In this document: positions 41,727-50,465 of the stretch, piece after piece
Layout of the letters: every line of letters starts with the position of its first letter
How positions within the stretch are numbered: position 1 is the first letter of the stretch
From: Ferdinandcohnia salidurans
GTDB taxonomy: Bacteria > Bacillota > Bacilli > Bacillales > Bacillaceae_L
Assembly: GCF_042680725.1 (NCBI RefSeq)
Contig: NZ_JBHUEK010000004.1
Coordinates: 62,001-126,000, forward strand
Direction of reading: 5' to 3'
Length of the DNA stretch: 64,000 nucleotides
The notes under the pieces: generated by a model
Seen by the model: only the letters and a program-made list of their open reading frames with translations
The model's database searches: none
What the model was told of the DNA's origin: nothing
Made by a program: the position numbers and the translations under genes

Positions 41727-42626
41727 TTATTCCTGGTTAGCAGATTGTAACCTGTAATATTTACTTTCAATAGGTCGGGTAAGATAGGGTTTAATGACAC
41801 CAACAGCCTTTACAAGTTTTGAAAGTTCAATGCCAGTTTGTATCCCCATCTCTTCAAGCATATACACAACATCTTCAGTAGCAACATTGCCAGTCGCCCC
41901 GGGTGCAAACGGGCATCCACCTAATCCACCTGCTGATGTGTCAAACCGATTCACTCCGGCTTGGAGAGCAGCTAACACATTTGCAAGTGCCATCCCGCGG
42001 GTATCATGGAAATGAGCAGTTAAAAGTGTATTTGATAGCTCTTTTTTTAGCTTTGAAAAAAGAGAAAAAACATCTTTTGGAGTTGCTTTTCCTATCGTGT
42101 CAGCAACACTTAATTCATCAACCCCATATTGAACAAAGGTAGAGCATAGCTTTAAAACGGCTTCTTCATCCACCTTTCCTTCATACGGACAATAAAAGGC
42201 GGTCGATATACAGGCACGAACAAAATAACCCTTTGATTTTAATTCCTGAATTAGAGGTTTTAGTTCCTCCATACTCTCAGATGTTGTTTTATTGATATTT
42301 TTCTTATTGAAGCTTTCGCTAACACCAACAAAAACAGCTACTGCTTTACACTTTGTATCGTATAGTCTTTCAATACCTTTGCGATTTGGCGCGAGCACAA
42401 TATTTCGAGTACTGTCTAAGCATGATGTAATAATTTCTTTTGCATCCTTCATTTGTGGAACCCATTTTGGTGAGACAAATGAGGTAAGCTCCATTTCTTG
42501 CAGGCCAGCAAGTTTTAGTTTATGAATAAAATCAATTTTTACTTCGGTTGGTATTAAGCTTTTTTCGTTTTGCAGCCCATCTCTTGGTCCTACTTCAATA
42601 ATCGTGACTTGCTCAGGTAATTGCAT
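41727..42626 (-). CDS. Hydroxymethylglutaryl-CoA lyase
   Basis: This 299-residue TIM-barrel lyase splits HMG-CoA into acetyl-CoA and acetoacetate, the last step of leucine breakdown. Motifs: IIEVGPRDGLQNEK at the N-terminus, HFHDTRGMALAN metal-site histidines, and GGLGGCPFAPGATGNVATED with the catalytic cysteine. The neighbouring divergent genes thiolase, CoA-transferase A and B use the acetoacetate produced, so the four form one module. It starts on the minus strand with CTGGAGGG. Confidence 0.93.
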   Translation of the reverse strand: MQLPEQVTIIEVGPRDGLQNEKSLIPTEVKIDFIHKLKLAGLQEMELTSFVSPKWVPQMKDAKEIITSCLDSTRNIVLAPNRKGIERLYDTKCKAVAVFVGVSESFNKKNINKTTSESMEELKPLIQELKSKGYFVRACISTAFYCPYEGKVDEEAVLKLCSTFVQYGVDELSVADTIGKATPKDVFSLFSKLKKELSNTLLTAHFHDTRGMALANVLAALQAGVNRFDTSAGGLGGCPFAPGATGNVATEDVVYMLEEMGIQTGIELSKLVKAVGVIKPYLTRPIESKYYRLQSANQE

Positions 42627-42801
42627 CTACAACCCTCCAGCAAAATGCCTTGTTATTACTTTTACTCTTATTCTATTAGAGGCATTTCGTGAAAAGCAAG
42701 AATTATAGGAAATTAGACAAAATAAGAGGTATTTCGAAAAAAATCAAGAAATATATATGGTAATGAATACATAATACGTAATAGTAAAGGGAGATGTTGA
42801 A

Positions 42802-43989
42802 ATGAATAATGAAGTTGTGATTGTAAGCGCTGTCAGAACGGCGATTGGTAGTTTTGGAGGGAGTTTGCAATCTGTTTCAGCCCCAGACCTAGGTGCTGTC
42901 GTGATTAAAGGAGCATTGGAAAAGGTAGGTGTGGATTCAAAGCTTGTAGATGAAGTCATTATGGGGAATGTTCTGCAGGCTGGAGTAGGACAAAATCCAG
43001 CAAGGCAGGCTGCTATAAAAGCTGGATTACTACAGGAAACACCTGCCATGACAATTAACAAGGTTTGTGGTTCGGGATTAAAAGCTGTGCACTTAGCGAC
43101 ACAGGCGATCATAGCGGGTGATGCGGATGTGATTGTGGCTGGTGGAATGGAGAATATGAGTCAGGCTCCTTATCTTTTAAAGGGAGCACGAAATGGATTT
43201 AAAATGGGCGACCAAAAAATGATTGATAGCATGGTTTCTGATGGGTTATGGTGCGCGTTTAATGATTATCATATGGGAATTACGGCAGAAAATTTATGCG
43301 ATAAATATGAGATTACAAGAGAAGAACAGGATCGTTTCTCAGCAAGGAGCCAGGAAAGAGCAGTTGCGGCAATTGAGGCAGGGAAATTTAAAGACGAAAT
43401 TGTGCCTTTAGAAATTCCACAACGTAAAAAAGAAAGCATTGTCTTTGATACAGATGAATACCCTAAAGCAGGTACTACTGTTGAAAAATTAGGGAACTTA
43501 CGTCCAGCATTCAAAAAGGACGGTTCTGTAACAGCTGGGAATGCATCAGGAATAAACGACGGAGCGGCCGCATTCGTTATCATGAGTAAGAAGAAAGCGA
43601 TGGAGCTTGGCATTAAAGGATTAGTCACCATTAAAGCAAACGGAAATGCTGGTGTTGACCCAAGTATAATGGGGATCGGTCCAGTTGCTGCGGTGAAAAA
43701 GGCGATGGCAAAAGCTAGATTAAGTGTTAGTGATATGAATTTAATTGAGGCAAATGAAGCGTTTGCTGCTCAGTCAATTGCAGTTGACCGCGAACTTCAT
43801 TTTAACCATGATATTTTAAATGTAAATGGGGGAGCGATTGCTCTTGGGCATCCAATCGGTGCTAGTGGTGCGAGAATTCTTGTCACTCTAATTCATGAAC
43901 TAAAGCGTCGTAATGAGCGCTACGGATTAGCGACCCTATGTATTGGCGGCGGTCAAGGTGTTGCAACAATTGTTGAAAATATCGAATAG
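42802..43989 (+). CDS. Acetyl-CoA C-acetyltransferase (thiolase)
   Basis: This 395-residue thiolase has the first catalytic cysteine in INKVCGSGLKAV (near residue 88), the GHPIGASGAR histidine motif, and CIGGGQG with the second cysteine. It cleaves acetoacetyl-CoA to two acetyl-CoA or the reverse. It precedes the CoA-transferase genes by 12 bp in one operon, so it should finish acetoacetate use. Confidence 0.94.
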   Translation: MNNEVVIVSAVRTAIGSFGGSLQSVSAPDLGAVVIKGALEKVGVDSKLVDEVIMGNVLQAGVGQNPARQAAIKAGLLQETPAMTINKVCGSGLKAVHLATQAIIAGDADVIVAGGMENMSQAPYLLKGARNGFKMGDQKMIDSMVSDGLWCAFNDYHMGITAENLCDKYEITREEQDRFSARSQERAVAAIEAGKFKDEIVPLEIPQRKKESIVFDTDEYPKAGTTVEKLGNLRPAFKKDGSVTAGNASGINDGAAAFVIMSKKKAMELGIKGLVTIKANGNAGVDPSIMGIGPVAAVKKAMAKARLSVSDMNLIEANEAFAAQSIAVDRELHFNHDILNVNGGAIALGHPIGASGARILVTLIHELKRRNERYGLATLCIGGGQGVATIVENIE

Positions 43990-44001
43990 TGGGGTGTACA
44001 A

Positions 44002-44691
44002 ATGAAACCAATATATTCCTCGTTTCAGGAAGCTGTAGAGCAAATCAAGGACGGTTCCACGATTATGGTTGGCGGATTTGGCTTATGTGGGATCCCAGAA
44101 AATTTAATTTTAGCATTGGCCGAGTCAGGGGTTAAGGACTTAACTGTAATTTCAAATAACTGCGGCGTTGATGATTGGGGTCTTGGTCTGCTTTTACAAA
44201 ACAAACAGATTTCAAAAATGATAGGTTCATATGTTGGTGAAAACAAAGAATTCGAACGACAGGCATTATCGGGAGAACTTGCGGTTGAACTTGTCCCACA
44301 GGGAACACTGGCTGAAAAGATACGAGCTGGTGGAGCGGGGATTCCTGCATTTTATACACCTGCAGGAGTAGGAACACCTATTGCTGATGGAAAGGAAACC
44401 CGAGTATTTAATGGAAAAGAATATGTATTAGAAGAGGCATTCATAGCTGACTTCAGCCTGGTCCGTGCAGAAAAGGCAGATAAAATGGGGAATTTGATTT
44501 ATAACAAGACAGCTCGAAATTTTAACCCAATGATGGCTGCTGCAGGTAAGGTTACAATCGCTGAGGTTGAAGAGCTCTATGAGATTGGTGAGCTTGACCC
44601 AAATAGAATTCATACACCAAGTATCTATGTCCAGGGAATTATTGTTGGTGAACAAAAGAAGCGAATTGAACGATTGACATTATCTAAATAA
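44002..44691 (+). CDS. scoA: 3-oxoacid (succinyl-CoA) CoA-transferase subunit A
   Basis: This 229-residue alpha subunit begins with GSTIMVGGFGLCGIPENLI, the CoA-transferase A signature. FIADFSLVRAEKADKMGNLIYNKTARNFNP is also characteristic. It transfers CoA to acetoacetate. It lies between the thiolase and scoB, at 12- and 14-bp spacing. Confidence 0.94.
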   Translation: MKPIYSSFQEAVEQIKDGSTIMVGGFGLCGIPENLILALAESGVKDLTVISNNCGVDDWGLGLLLQNKQISKMIGSYVGENKEFERQALSGELAVELVPQGTLAEKIRAGGAGIPAFYTPAGVGTPIADGKETRVFNGKEYVLEEAFIADFSLVRAEKADKMGNLIYNKTARNFNPMMAAAGKVTIAEVEELYEIGELDPNRIHTPSIYVQGIIVGEQKKRIERLTLSK

Positions 44692-44705
44692 GGGGGGAGA
44701 AGGCG

Positions 44706-45362
44706 ATGACAAATACTCGAGAAAAGATTGCGAAGAGGGCTGAAAAGGAAATTGAAAATGGCTTTTATGTAAATCTTGGAATCGGCATGCCAACTCTTGT
44801 TGCAAACTATATTTCTTCAAATAAACAGGTCGTTCTCCAATCAGAGAATGGGTTACTCGGAATTGGTCCATATCCAACCGAAGAAAATGTAGACCCTGAT
44901 TTAATTAATGCCGGAAAAGAAACCGTCACCGCTATTCCTGGTGCAGCTTACTTTGACAGTGCAGAATCATTTGCGATGATTCGCGGGGGGCATATTAATA
45001 TTGCCATTCTCGGCGGAATGGAGGTTTCAGAGACAGGGGACCTCGCAAATTGGATGATTCCGGGAAAAATGATTAAGGGAATGGGCGGAGCAATGGATCT
45101 CGTTCATGGGGCTCAGAAAATCATTGGTATCATGGACCATGTGAATAAAAAAGGTGAAGCGAAAATCCTTAAAACATGTACACTTCCTTTAACTGGTAAA
45201 GGAGTTGTAAATCGGATTATTACAGATCGTGCCGTACTCGATGTAACTGAAAATGGTTTAAAATTAGTAGAGGTAGCTAAAGGATTTTCTGTTGAAGATA
45301 TAAAGTCTTCTACAGAGCCTGATCTTCTTGTTAGTGATAATGTTATCCTAAACGCGTACTAA
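44706..45362 (+). CDS. scoB: 3-oxoacid (succinyl-CoA) CoA-transferase subunit B
   Basis: This 218-residue beta subunit has the GIGMPTLVANYI start and the catalytic glutamate in QSENGLLGIGP, then the ARG...GHINIAILGGMEV-type motif (GGHINIAILGGMEVS). With ScoA it converts acetoacetate to acetoacetyl-CoA using succinyl-CoA, which the upstream thiolase cleaves. GGGGGGAGAAGG precedes the start and a strong terminator follows. Confidence 0.94.
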   Translation: MTNTREKIAKRAEKEIENGFYVNLGIGMPTLVANYISSNKQVVLQSENGLLGIGPYPTEENVDPDLINAGKETVTAIPGAAYFDSAESFAMIRGGHINIAILGGMEVSETGDLANWMIPGKMIKGMGGAMDLVHGAQKIIGIMDHVNKKGEAKILKTCTLPLTGKGVVNRIITDRAVLDVTENGLKLVEVAKGFSVEDIKSSTEPDLLVSDNVILNAY

Positions 45363-45374
45363 TGTAGACATATT

Positions 45375-45409
45375 GGCGAATAACCACCGAGCGGTTATTC
45401 GCCTTTTTA
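45375..45409 (+). terminator. Rho-independent terminator after scoB
   Basis: GGCGAATAACC pairs with GGTTATTCGCC around a 7-nt loop, then TTTTT. Confidence 0.88.
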
Positions 45410-45452
45410 TGGTATAATAATTGAGAAATGGTTGACGTATGGAGGGAAGATT

Positions 45453-45701
45453 ATGGCTAAAAAGAAGCAAAAGCCATCTGCTAAAAAGCAAAAAGATGAA
45501 AAGCTAAGTCTGGGAGATTTACTCAATGAGGATATAGTTTCTAAACTAAAAAATACTCAACAGCAGTTAAAGGAAGAAGAGAAAAAGAAACAAGAAGAGG
45601 CGCTTGAAAGACAAAGAGAAGAGCGCAGACAGCGAGAAAAGAATAAATCATTTGAGGAACTATTGGAAGAAAGTAGCCTTAAATGGTCAGATTATAAATA
45701 A
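45453..45701 (+). CDS. yqkE: YqkE (DUF3886), charged coiled-coil protein
   Basis: This 82-residue protein is nearly all lysine, glutamate, glutamine and arginine, with a predicted coiled coil (about 25-75) and the family ending FEELLEESSLKWSDYK. Position next to yqkF and length match B. subtilis YqkE. Start 45453 is chosen because GGAGGGAAG precedes it; the upstream ATG 45432 has no such site. Function unknown. Confidence 0.88.
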   Translation: MAKKKQKPSAKKQKDEKLSLGDLLNEDIVSKLKNTQQQLKEEEKKKQEEALERQREERRQREKNKSFEELLEESSLKWSDYK

Positions 45702-45702
45702 T

Positions 45703-45735
45703 AATACCCCCACCGGACCTGTGGGGGTATTCATT
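45703..45735. terminator. Bidirectional terminator (yqkE / yqkF)
   Basis: AATACCCCCAC pairs with GTGGGGGTATT around a 7-nt loop. Confidence 0.85.
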
Positions 45736-46655
45736 TATCTATGTTGTTCGTAAATGGATGCCTTTGTAAGGTCTTTAATTTTCTGAACCTGATCATCTGT
45801 AAGAGGTGTTGAATTAGCTGCTGCAACATTATTTTTGATTTGTTCAAGGGAGCTCGCACCTGTCACAACTGAAGCAACAGTATCGTCAAACAAGCAATAT
45901 TGCAATGCAATTTCTGTTAAGGAACGATTACCTGCTACACCCTTTAATCCTGAAATTGCAGTTTCAAGCTCTTCAAAAGCATAATCAAGATATCCATTTT
46001 GTTTCATACTTTGACTCGCATTATCCACTGGACGATTGGTAAGTAACCCTTTAGCTACTGGACCACGAGCTACTACACTAATTTGATGATCATTTAGATA
46101 GGAAAGTATTTGCTCTTCTGGCCGACGGTCAAGAATACTATATTGCATCATTACACTTACAATGGATGATTTCGTTACAAATTCTCGTATCACATTTGGA
46201 CGAATTGAAGAGATTCCATAATAACGTATGACACCTTCTTGTGTTAATTCTTCGAACGCTTCAATGGTCTCATCGATAGGATCTTCCATTGTTCCCCCAT
46301 GGAGCTGGTAGAGATCGATATAATCTGTTTGCAAGCGTCGCAAGCTATCCTTTACAGCAGATTTTATGTATTTTTTTGAAGGGTCCCAGGACCATCCCTT
46401 TTTTCCCTTCTCAAATCGGTTTCCCACTTTAGTGGCAAGTATGATATCATTTCTTTTCTGTTTTATGGCTTTGCCAACAAATTCCTCATTTAGCCCTTGA
46501 TCGTATAAATCAGCGGTGTCCAAATAGTTGATTCCCATATCTAAGGCGGAATCAATCATATGTAGTGCCTTTTTTTCCTCTGTTCCAACAGACATACAGC
46601 CTAGACCGATTTTACTCACATATAAATCGGAAGCGCCAATTCTTCTTTTTTCCAT
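45735..46655 (-). CDS. yqkF: YqkF, aldo/keto reductase
   Basis: This 306-residue TIM-barrel oxidoreductase of the aldo/keto reductase family contains GCMSVG and NYLDTADLYDQGLNEEFVGKA (catalytic Asp and Tyr), TKVGN (catalytic Lys) and YIDLYQLHGG (His). It should reduce aldehydes or ketones with NADPH; the substrate is unknown. Length and place equal B. subtilis YqkF. Confidence 0.93.
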   Translation of the reverse strand: MEKRRIGASDLYVSKIGLGCMSVGTEEKKALHMIDSALDMGINYLDTADLYDQGLNEEFVGKAIKQKRNDIILATKVGNRFEKGKKGWSWDPSKKYIKSAVKDSLRRLQTDYIDLYQLHGGTMEDPIDETIEAFEELTQEGVIRYYGISSIRPNVIREFVTKSSIVSVMMQYSILDRRPEEQILSYLNDHQISVVARGPVAKGLLTNRPVDNASQSMKQNGYLDYAFEELETAISGLKGVAGNRSLTEIALQYCLFDDTVASVVTGASSLEQIKNNVAAANSTPLTDDQVQKIKDLTKASIYEQHR

Positions 46656-46754
46656 ACTTTCCCCTCCAACATTTAGTTTCCTTCTAGCATCTAGTCATAT
46701 CTTATCCTTTTCATTACAGAACCACAAATGATATGAAGGGGAGGTATAGTGGGA

Positions 46755-46898
46755 TCATTTTTTTTCTTGCTTTCCTTTTCCTTGATCAATCCACTCCTGA
46801 ACTGTTCGGTAGGAACGGCTGTATTCCTTAAGTTTTTCCCGAATTTCCCAAGCCTTTCCTACTAGAGCTACCCGATTTTCACCAATCACAATTTTCAT
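46755..46898 (-). CDS. mciZ: MciZ, mother-cell inhibitor of FtsZ
   Basis: This 47-residue peptide carries the MciZ signature VALVGKAWEIREKLKEY, which matches the central helix of the 40-residue B. subtilis MciZ, with a longer lysine-rich C-terminal tail. It lies between yqkF and nudF as in B. subtilis. MciZ caps FtsZ filaments and stops Z-ring formation in the mother cell after sporulation starts. AGGGGGTTG precedes the ATG. Upstream, CATACATT (complement of 46944-46951) resembles a sigma-E -10 element, with no clear -35. Confidence 0.85.
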   Translation of the reverse strand: MKIVIGENRVALVGKAWEIREKLKEYSRSYRTVQEWIDQGKGKQEKK

Positions 46899-46987
46899 AG
46901 CAACCCCCTATGAACTTTTAAATTAAGAAAAGAACTATGCTAAAATGTATGAAGTAGTATGATTTAGTAGAACAAGGAGCTGGCGAA

Positions 46988-47539
46988 ATGGATCACTTAC
47001 TAGAAAAGACAATAAAGAGGGAAGTGCTATTTGAAGGAAAGGTTATTGATTTACATATAGAAGAGGTAGAGTTGCCTAATGGACATACAAGTAGAAGAGA
47101 GCTAATCAAACATCCTGGTGCTGTAGCGATTCTTGCATTAACGGATGAAAACAAGATTGTGATGGTACAGCAGTATCGTAAAGCACTCGATAAGGTAATT
47201 GTTGAAATTCCTGCTGGAAAGCTTGAAAAAGGCGAAGCACCTGAAGTTACTGCAAAAAGAGAATTAGAAGAAGAAACAGGTTATGATTGTGAAACATTGA
47301 CACCTCTGATTTCTTTCTATACTTCACCAGGGTTTGCTGATGAATTGGTCCATCTTTTTATTGCAAAAGACTTAAAGAAAATTGAAAATCCAGCAAGCTT
47401 GGATGAAGATGAATTTGTCGATGTCCTTGAGGTCTCATTGGATGAAGCACTTGAACTTTTAAGAGAGAAGAAAATCTACGATGCTAAAACAGCTTATGCA
47501 GTACAGTACCTCCAATTACAGAAAGCAATAGGGGAATAA
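46988..47539 (+). CDS. nudF: ADP-ribose pyrophosphatase NudF
   Basis: This 183-residue Nudix hydrolase has the complete Nudix box from GKLEKGEAPEVTAKRELEEE to TGY (residues 77-99). It cleaves ADP-ribose to AMP and ribose-5-phosphate in the cytoplasm. FYTSPGFADE is the ADP-ribose pyrophosphatase subgroup feature downstream of the box. CAAGGAG precedes the start. The endonuclease Q gene follows after 7 bp. Confidence 0.94.
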   Translation: MDHLLEKTIKREVLFEGKVIDLHIEEVELPNGHTSRRELIKHPGAVAILALTDENKIVMVQQYRKALDKVIVEIPAGKLEKGEAPEVTAKRELEEETGYDCETLTPLISFYTSPGFADELVHLFIAKDLKKIENPASLDEDEFVDVLEVSLDEALELLREKKIYDAKTAYAVQYLQLQKAIGE

Positions 47540-47546
47540 GCTAAAG

Positions 47547-48713
47547 ATGAACAATTATTTTGTAGATCTCCATATCCATATTGGGAGAACGAATTCGGGT
47601 AGACCCGTAAAAATCACGGGTGCTAAATCACTTACAATTGGAAATATTCTTCATGAATCCACCGAAATCAAAGGAATGGACATGATAGGTGTAATTGACT
47701 GCCATGTTCCAGAGGTCATTGGGGAGCTTGAAACTTTAATTGATAGTGGAGAAGTATATCCCTATGAGGAAGGCGGACTGCGCTTTAAGAATGTTACCCT
47801 CATTTTGGGAAGTGAGCTTGAAATCTATGATGAGAACTGTAAAGGACCCATCCATGTTCTCGCTTTTATGCCAACGATTGAAAAAATGAAAGAATTTTCG
47901 ATTTGGCTATCCCAACGAATGAAAAACATAACCTTAAGCTCGCAAAGAATATATGTAGGAGCTAGAGAACTGCAAAGTAAGGTTAAGGAGTTAACTGGAA
48001 TATTTATTCCTGCACATGTATTCACCCCTTATAAAAGTACGTATGGTCGAGGAGTGAAACAATCGTTAACTGAAGTATTTGATGAGACTTTAATTGATGG
48101 AATCGAACTTGGATTGAGCTCGAATACGGATATGGCTGACCAAATAAAAGAATTGCATCAATTCACTTTTGTCTCTAATTCAGATGCTCATTCGTTACCG
48201 AAGATTGCTAGAGAATATCAGATTATGAAAATGAAGGAGCCTACTTTTGAAGAACTAAGGCTTGCACTCCATCAACAAGATGGAAGGGAAGTTGTGGCGA
48301 ATTATGGGTTAGATCCTTTATTAGGGAAATACCATAAAACAACATGTGATAAATGTTTAACCATAATTGAGGATGTAACAGCAGAGGTTTGTCCTAGCTG
48401 TGGGCATAAAGGATTTGTCAAAGGAGTGTTTGATAGGCTTCAGGAGTTAAAAAACACTGATGAATCAAATCCAAATCGACCTCCATATGTACACCAGGTT
48501 CCGCTCGAATTTATTCCTGGGTTAGGACCGAAAACCTTACAAAAACTTAGAGATTACTTTAAAACAGAGATGGCGATCCTTCACGAGGTTCCCGAAGAAG
48601 AACTTAGACGTGCCGTCAAAGGTCCGATTGTTGATATTATCATTCAAGCTAGAGAAGGAAAACTTCGTCTAAAATCAGGCGGAGGCGGGAAATATGGAAA
48701 AGTTGACTCCTAA
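47547..48713 (+). CDS. Endonuclease Q-type PHP-domain protein
   Basis: This 388-residue protein has a PHP metal-site domain (DLHIHIGRTNSG at residues 8-19; FIPAHVFTP; FVSNSDAHSLP), a zinc ribbon with two CxxC pairs near 267-288 (CDKC, CPSCG), and a helix-hairpin-helix (FIPGLGPKTLQKL). This is the architecture of EndoQ, which cuts DNA 5' of hypoxanthine, uracil or abasic sites in archaea and some bacilli. It is likely a base-deamination repair enzyme in the nudF operon. Confidence 0.88.
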   Translation: MNNYFVDLHIHIGRTNSGRPVKITGAKSLTIGNILHESTEIKGMDMIGVIDCHVPEVIGELETLIDSGEVYPYEEGGLRFKNVTLILGSELEIYDENCKGPIHVLAFMPTIEKMKEFSIWLSQRMKNITLSSQRIYVGARELQSKVKELTGIFIPAHVFTPYKSTYGRGVKQSLTEVFDETLIDGIELGLSSNTDMADQIKELHQFTFVSNSDAHSLPKIAREYQIMKMKEPTFEELRLALHQQDGREVVANYGLDPLLGKYHKTTCDKCLTIIEDVTAEVCPSCGHKGFVKGVFDRLQELKNTDESNPNRPPYVHQVPLEFIPGLGPKTLQKLRDYFKTEMAILHEVPEEELRRAVKGPIVDIIIQAREGKLRLKSGGGGKYGKVDS

Positions 48714-48730
48714 AAAGGAGTCTCTTTTTT
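48705..48730 (+). terminator. Rho-independent terminator after the endonuclease Q gene
   Basis: GACTCC and GGAGTC flank a 6-nt loop, followed by TCTTTTTT. Confidence 0.75.
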
Positions 48731-48774
48731 TCAATAATAAATTTTCGATTTACTAGAAATACTTTTGGCAAGTT

Positions 48775-48804
48775 GTCATAGAAGTCTATTTTTCCTCATA
48801 GAAT
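48775..48804 (+). promoter_or_regulatory. Candidate sigma-E promoter for spoIIM
   Basis: GTCATAGA (48775-48782), 14 nt, then CATAGAAT (48797-48804), close to the sigma-E pattern. SpoIIM in B. subtilis is a mother-cell sigma-E gene. Confidence 0.5.
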
Positions 48805-48834
48805 CTAGTAGAAGATTGATAGGAGGAACGATAG

Positions 48835-49482
48835 ATGAGAAAGCAACAGCCCTATAAAAAAATTGTAGCTAGCCATTTTCGGGAACATTCATCCATATAT
48901 TTATTTATTTCTGTACTATTCCTAATGGGTGTCATCTTTGGAGCAATTGTTGTTAATAGCCTAAATTTCAGTCAGAAAGAAGATCTCTTTTTCTACTTAA
49001 GCCGATTTTTTGGAGAAGTATCTGAAGGAACCTATGCCAATTCAGGTGATATGTTCAAACAAAGCTTCCTTCATAATCTGAAATATGTGGGACTTATGTG
49101 GATACTAGGAATCTCCATCATCGGGCTACCAATTATCCTTATTCTTTTATTCTTAAAAGGGGTAGTCGTTGGGTTTACAGTAGGCTTTCTCGTCAATCAA
49201 ATGGATTGGAGCGGATTTCTCTTATCATTTGTTGCCGTACTACCACAAAACTTATTAATCATCCCAACATTTATTATAGTAGGAACAATTGCCGTCTCAT
49301 TCTCATTAAAGATGATTCGCCAGCAATTTATGAAACGAATGAACGAACCGATTTTACAATTACTTACACGATATTCCATCTTGATGGTCGCCGTCAGTTT
49401 TGTCATTCTAATTGCATCAGCTGTTGAGGCATTTGCTTCACCCGTACTCATGAAAGAGGTAATAGATGTGATAAATAAATAA
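48835..49482 (+). CDS. spoIIM: Stage II sporulation protein M
   Basis: This 215-residue integral membrane protein has about five hydrophobic segments after a short basic N-terminus, and GVIFGAIVVNSL, GLMWILGISIIGLPIILILLFL and GVVVGFTVGFLV features of SpoIIM. SpoIIM, with SpoIID and SpoIIP, drives septal peptidoglycan removal during engulfment. AGGAGG precedes the start. It lies just before fur as in B. subtilis. Confidence 0.94.
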   Translation: MRKQQPYKKIVASHFREHSSIYLFISVLFLMGVIFGAIVVNSLNFSQKEDLFFYLSRFFGEVSEGTYANSGDMFKQSFLHNLKYVGLMWILGISIIGLPIILILLFLKGVVVGFTVGFLVNQMDWSGFLLSFVAVLPQNLLIIPTFIIVGTIAVSFSLKMIRQQFMKRMNEPILQLLTRYSILMVAVSFVILIASAVEAFASPVLMKEVIDVINK

Positions 49483-49519
49483 GAATAATTATTAAATGAA
49501 AATAATTGTTCTTTGTTAT

Positions 49520-49563
49520 TTGTAATTATTTTATTTGGACAGTGACCCTTCTTCTGGTATAAT
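49520..49563 (+). promoter_or_regulatory. fur promoter with PerR-box-like palindrome
   Basis: TTGGAC (49535-49540), 17 nt, TATAAT (49558-49563). Directly upstream TTGTAATTATTTTAT (49520-49534) matches the PerR pattern TTATAATNATTATAA at 12 of 15 bases, and PerR control of fur is known in B. subtilis. Only the promoter is certain. Confidence 0.6.
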
Positions 49564-49596
49564 AATGAAGTAACGGCGAGGGAGGGGCAGTTTTAC

Positions 49597-50067
49597 ATGG
49601 AAAATCGGATTGATCGAATTAAAAAACAGTTGCATTCGTCTAGCTATAAGCTTACACCACAGCGTGAGGCGACCGTTCGGGTACTGCTTGAACATGAAGA
49701 AGATCATTTAAGTGCCGAAGACGTTTACCTCCTTGTAAAAGAAAAGTCGCCAGAAATCGGCTTAGCAACTGTTTATCGCACACTCGAATTACTTACCGAA
49801 TTAAAAATCGTTGATAAAATAAATTTCGGAGATGGTGTATCTAGATACGACCTTCGCCAAGAAGGAGCAGCACATTTCCATCATCACCTCGTATGTATCG
49901 AATGTGGTGCTGTTGACGAAATTCAAGAGGATTTACTAGAGAACGTAGAAGAAATTGTTGAAAAGAACTGGAACTTTATCATTAAGGACCATCGTTTAAC
50001 TTTCCATGGAATTTGTCATCGTTGTCATGATAAAGAAACGAAAGAAGAAACTGATAATCTCGAATAA
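49597..50067 (+). CDS. fur: Ferric uptake regulator Fur
   Basis: This 156-residue repressor has a winged-helix DNA-binding half (KLTPQREATVRVLLEHE, PEIGLATVYRTLELL) and a dimer/metal half with AAHFHHHLVCIECG, and the second cysteine pair CHRCHD for structural zinc. It represses iron-uptake genes with Fe2+; the Fur boxes at 32629-32688 are probable targets. The GGGAGGGG site precedes the start. Confidence 0.95.
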   Translation: MENRIDRIKKQLHSSSYKLTPQREATVRVLLEHEEDHLSAEDVYLLVKEKSPEIGLATVYRTLELLTELKIVDKINFGDGVSRYDLRQEGAAHFHHHLVCIECGAVDEIQEDLLENVEEIVEKNWNFIIKDHRLTFHGICHRCHDKETKEETDNLE

Positions 50068-50070
50068 AGT

Positions 50071-50103
50071 ACCCTTTTCCTTTAGAGGAGAGGGGTTTTT
50101 TTA
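50071..50103 (+). terminator. Rho-independent terminator after fur
   Basis: ACCCTTTTCC pairs imperfectly with GAGGAGAGGGGT, then TTTTTTT. Confidence 0.7.
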
Positions 50104-50231
50104 TTTTCATAACTTACTAGGATGTAAAAGAAATTAGAAAAAATGGGATAAGCGTGTATAAAACCAGGTAAAATTGGCATATCTTCTAATAGACAAATGT
50201 ATTAACAAATGTATTATTGGAGGATTACTAG

Positions 50232-50459
50232 ATGAGACAATGGTTTCGTGTTGTATATGATACGTTAAAGGTTTTTGTATTGTTTACTGGATGCACAATT
50301 CTTTTTTATTATGGTATTATATGGGTTAATGAGGAATATCAAAATTATCACAAATATGATGAGCCAGAAGGTTCCTCAGTGAAGGCAACCTCAATGATTG
50401 AAGAAAAAGAGGAAGGCCTATTAGACAGATTACTGTTTTTTTACCGAAATGGGGAGTAG
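50232..50459 (+). CDS. yqzK: YqzK (DUF4227), small membrane protein
   Basis: This 75-residue protein has one hydrophobic helix (about 11-31) and an acidic tail, and lies between fur and xerD as YqzK does in B. subtilis. GGAGG precedes the start. Six bases separate it from xerD, so they are cotranscribed. Function unknown. Confidence 0.88.
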   Translation: MRQWFRVVYDTLKVFVLFTGCTILFYYGIIWVNEEYQNYHKYDEPEGSSVKATSMIEEKEEGLLDRLLFFYRNGE

Positions 50460-50465
50460 AGACCA

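Noticed and set aside
42744..43112. 122-residue minus-strand ORF opposite the thiolase start
   Set aside because: It is a shadow of the thiolase coding frame without start signals.
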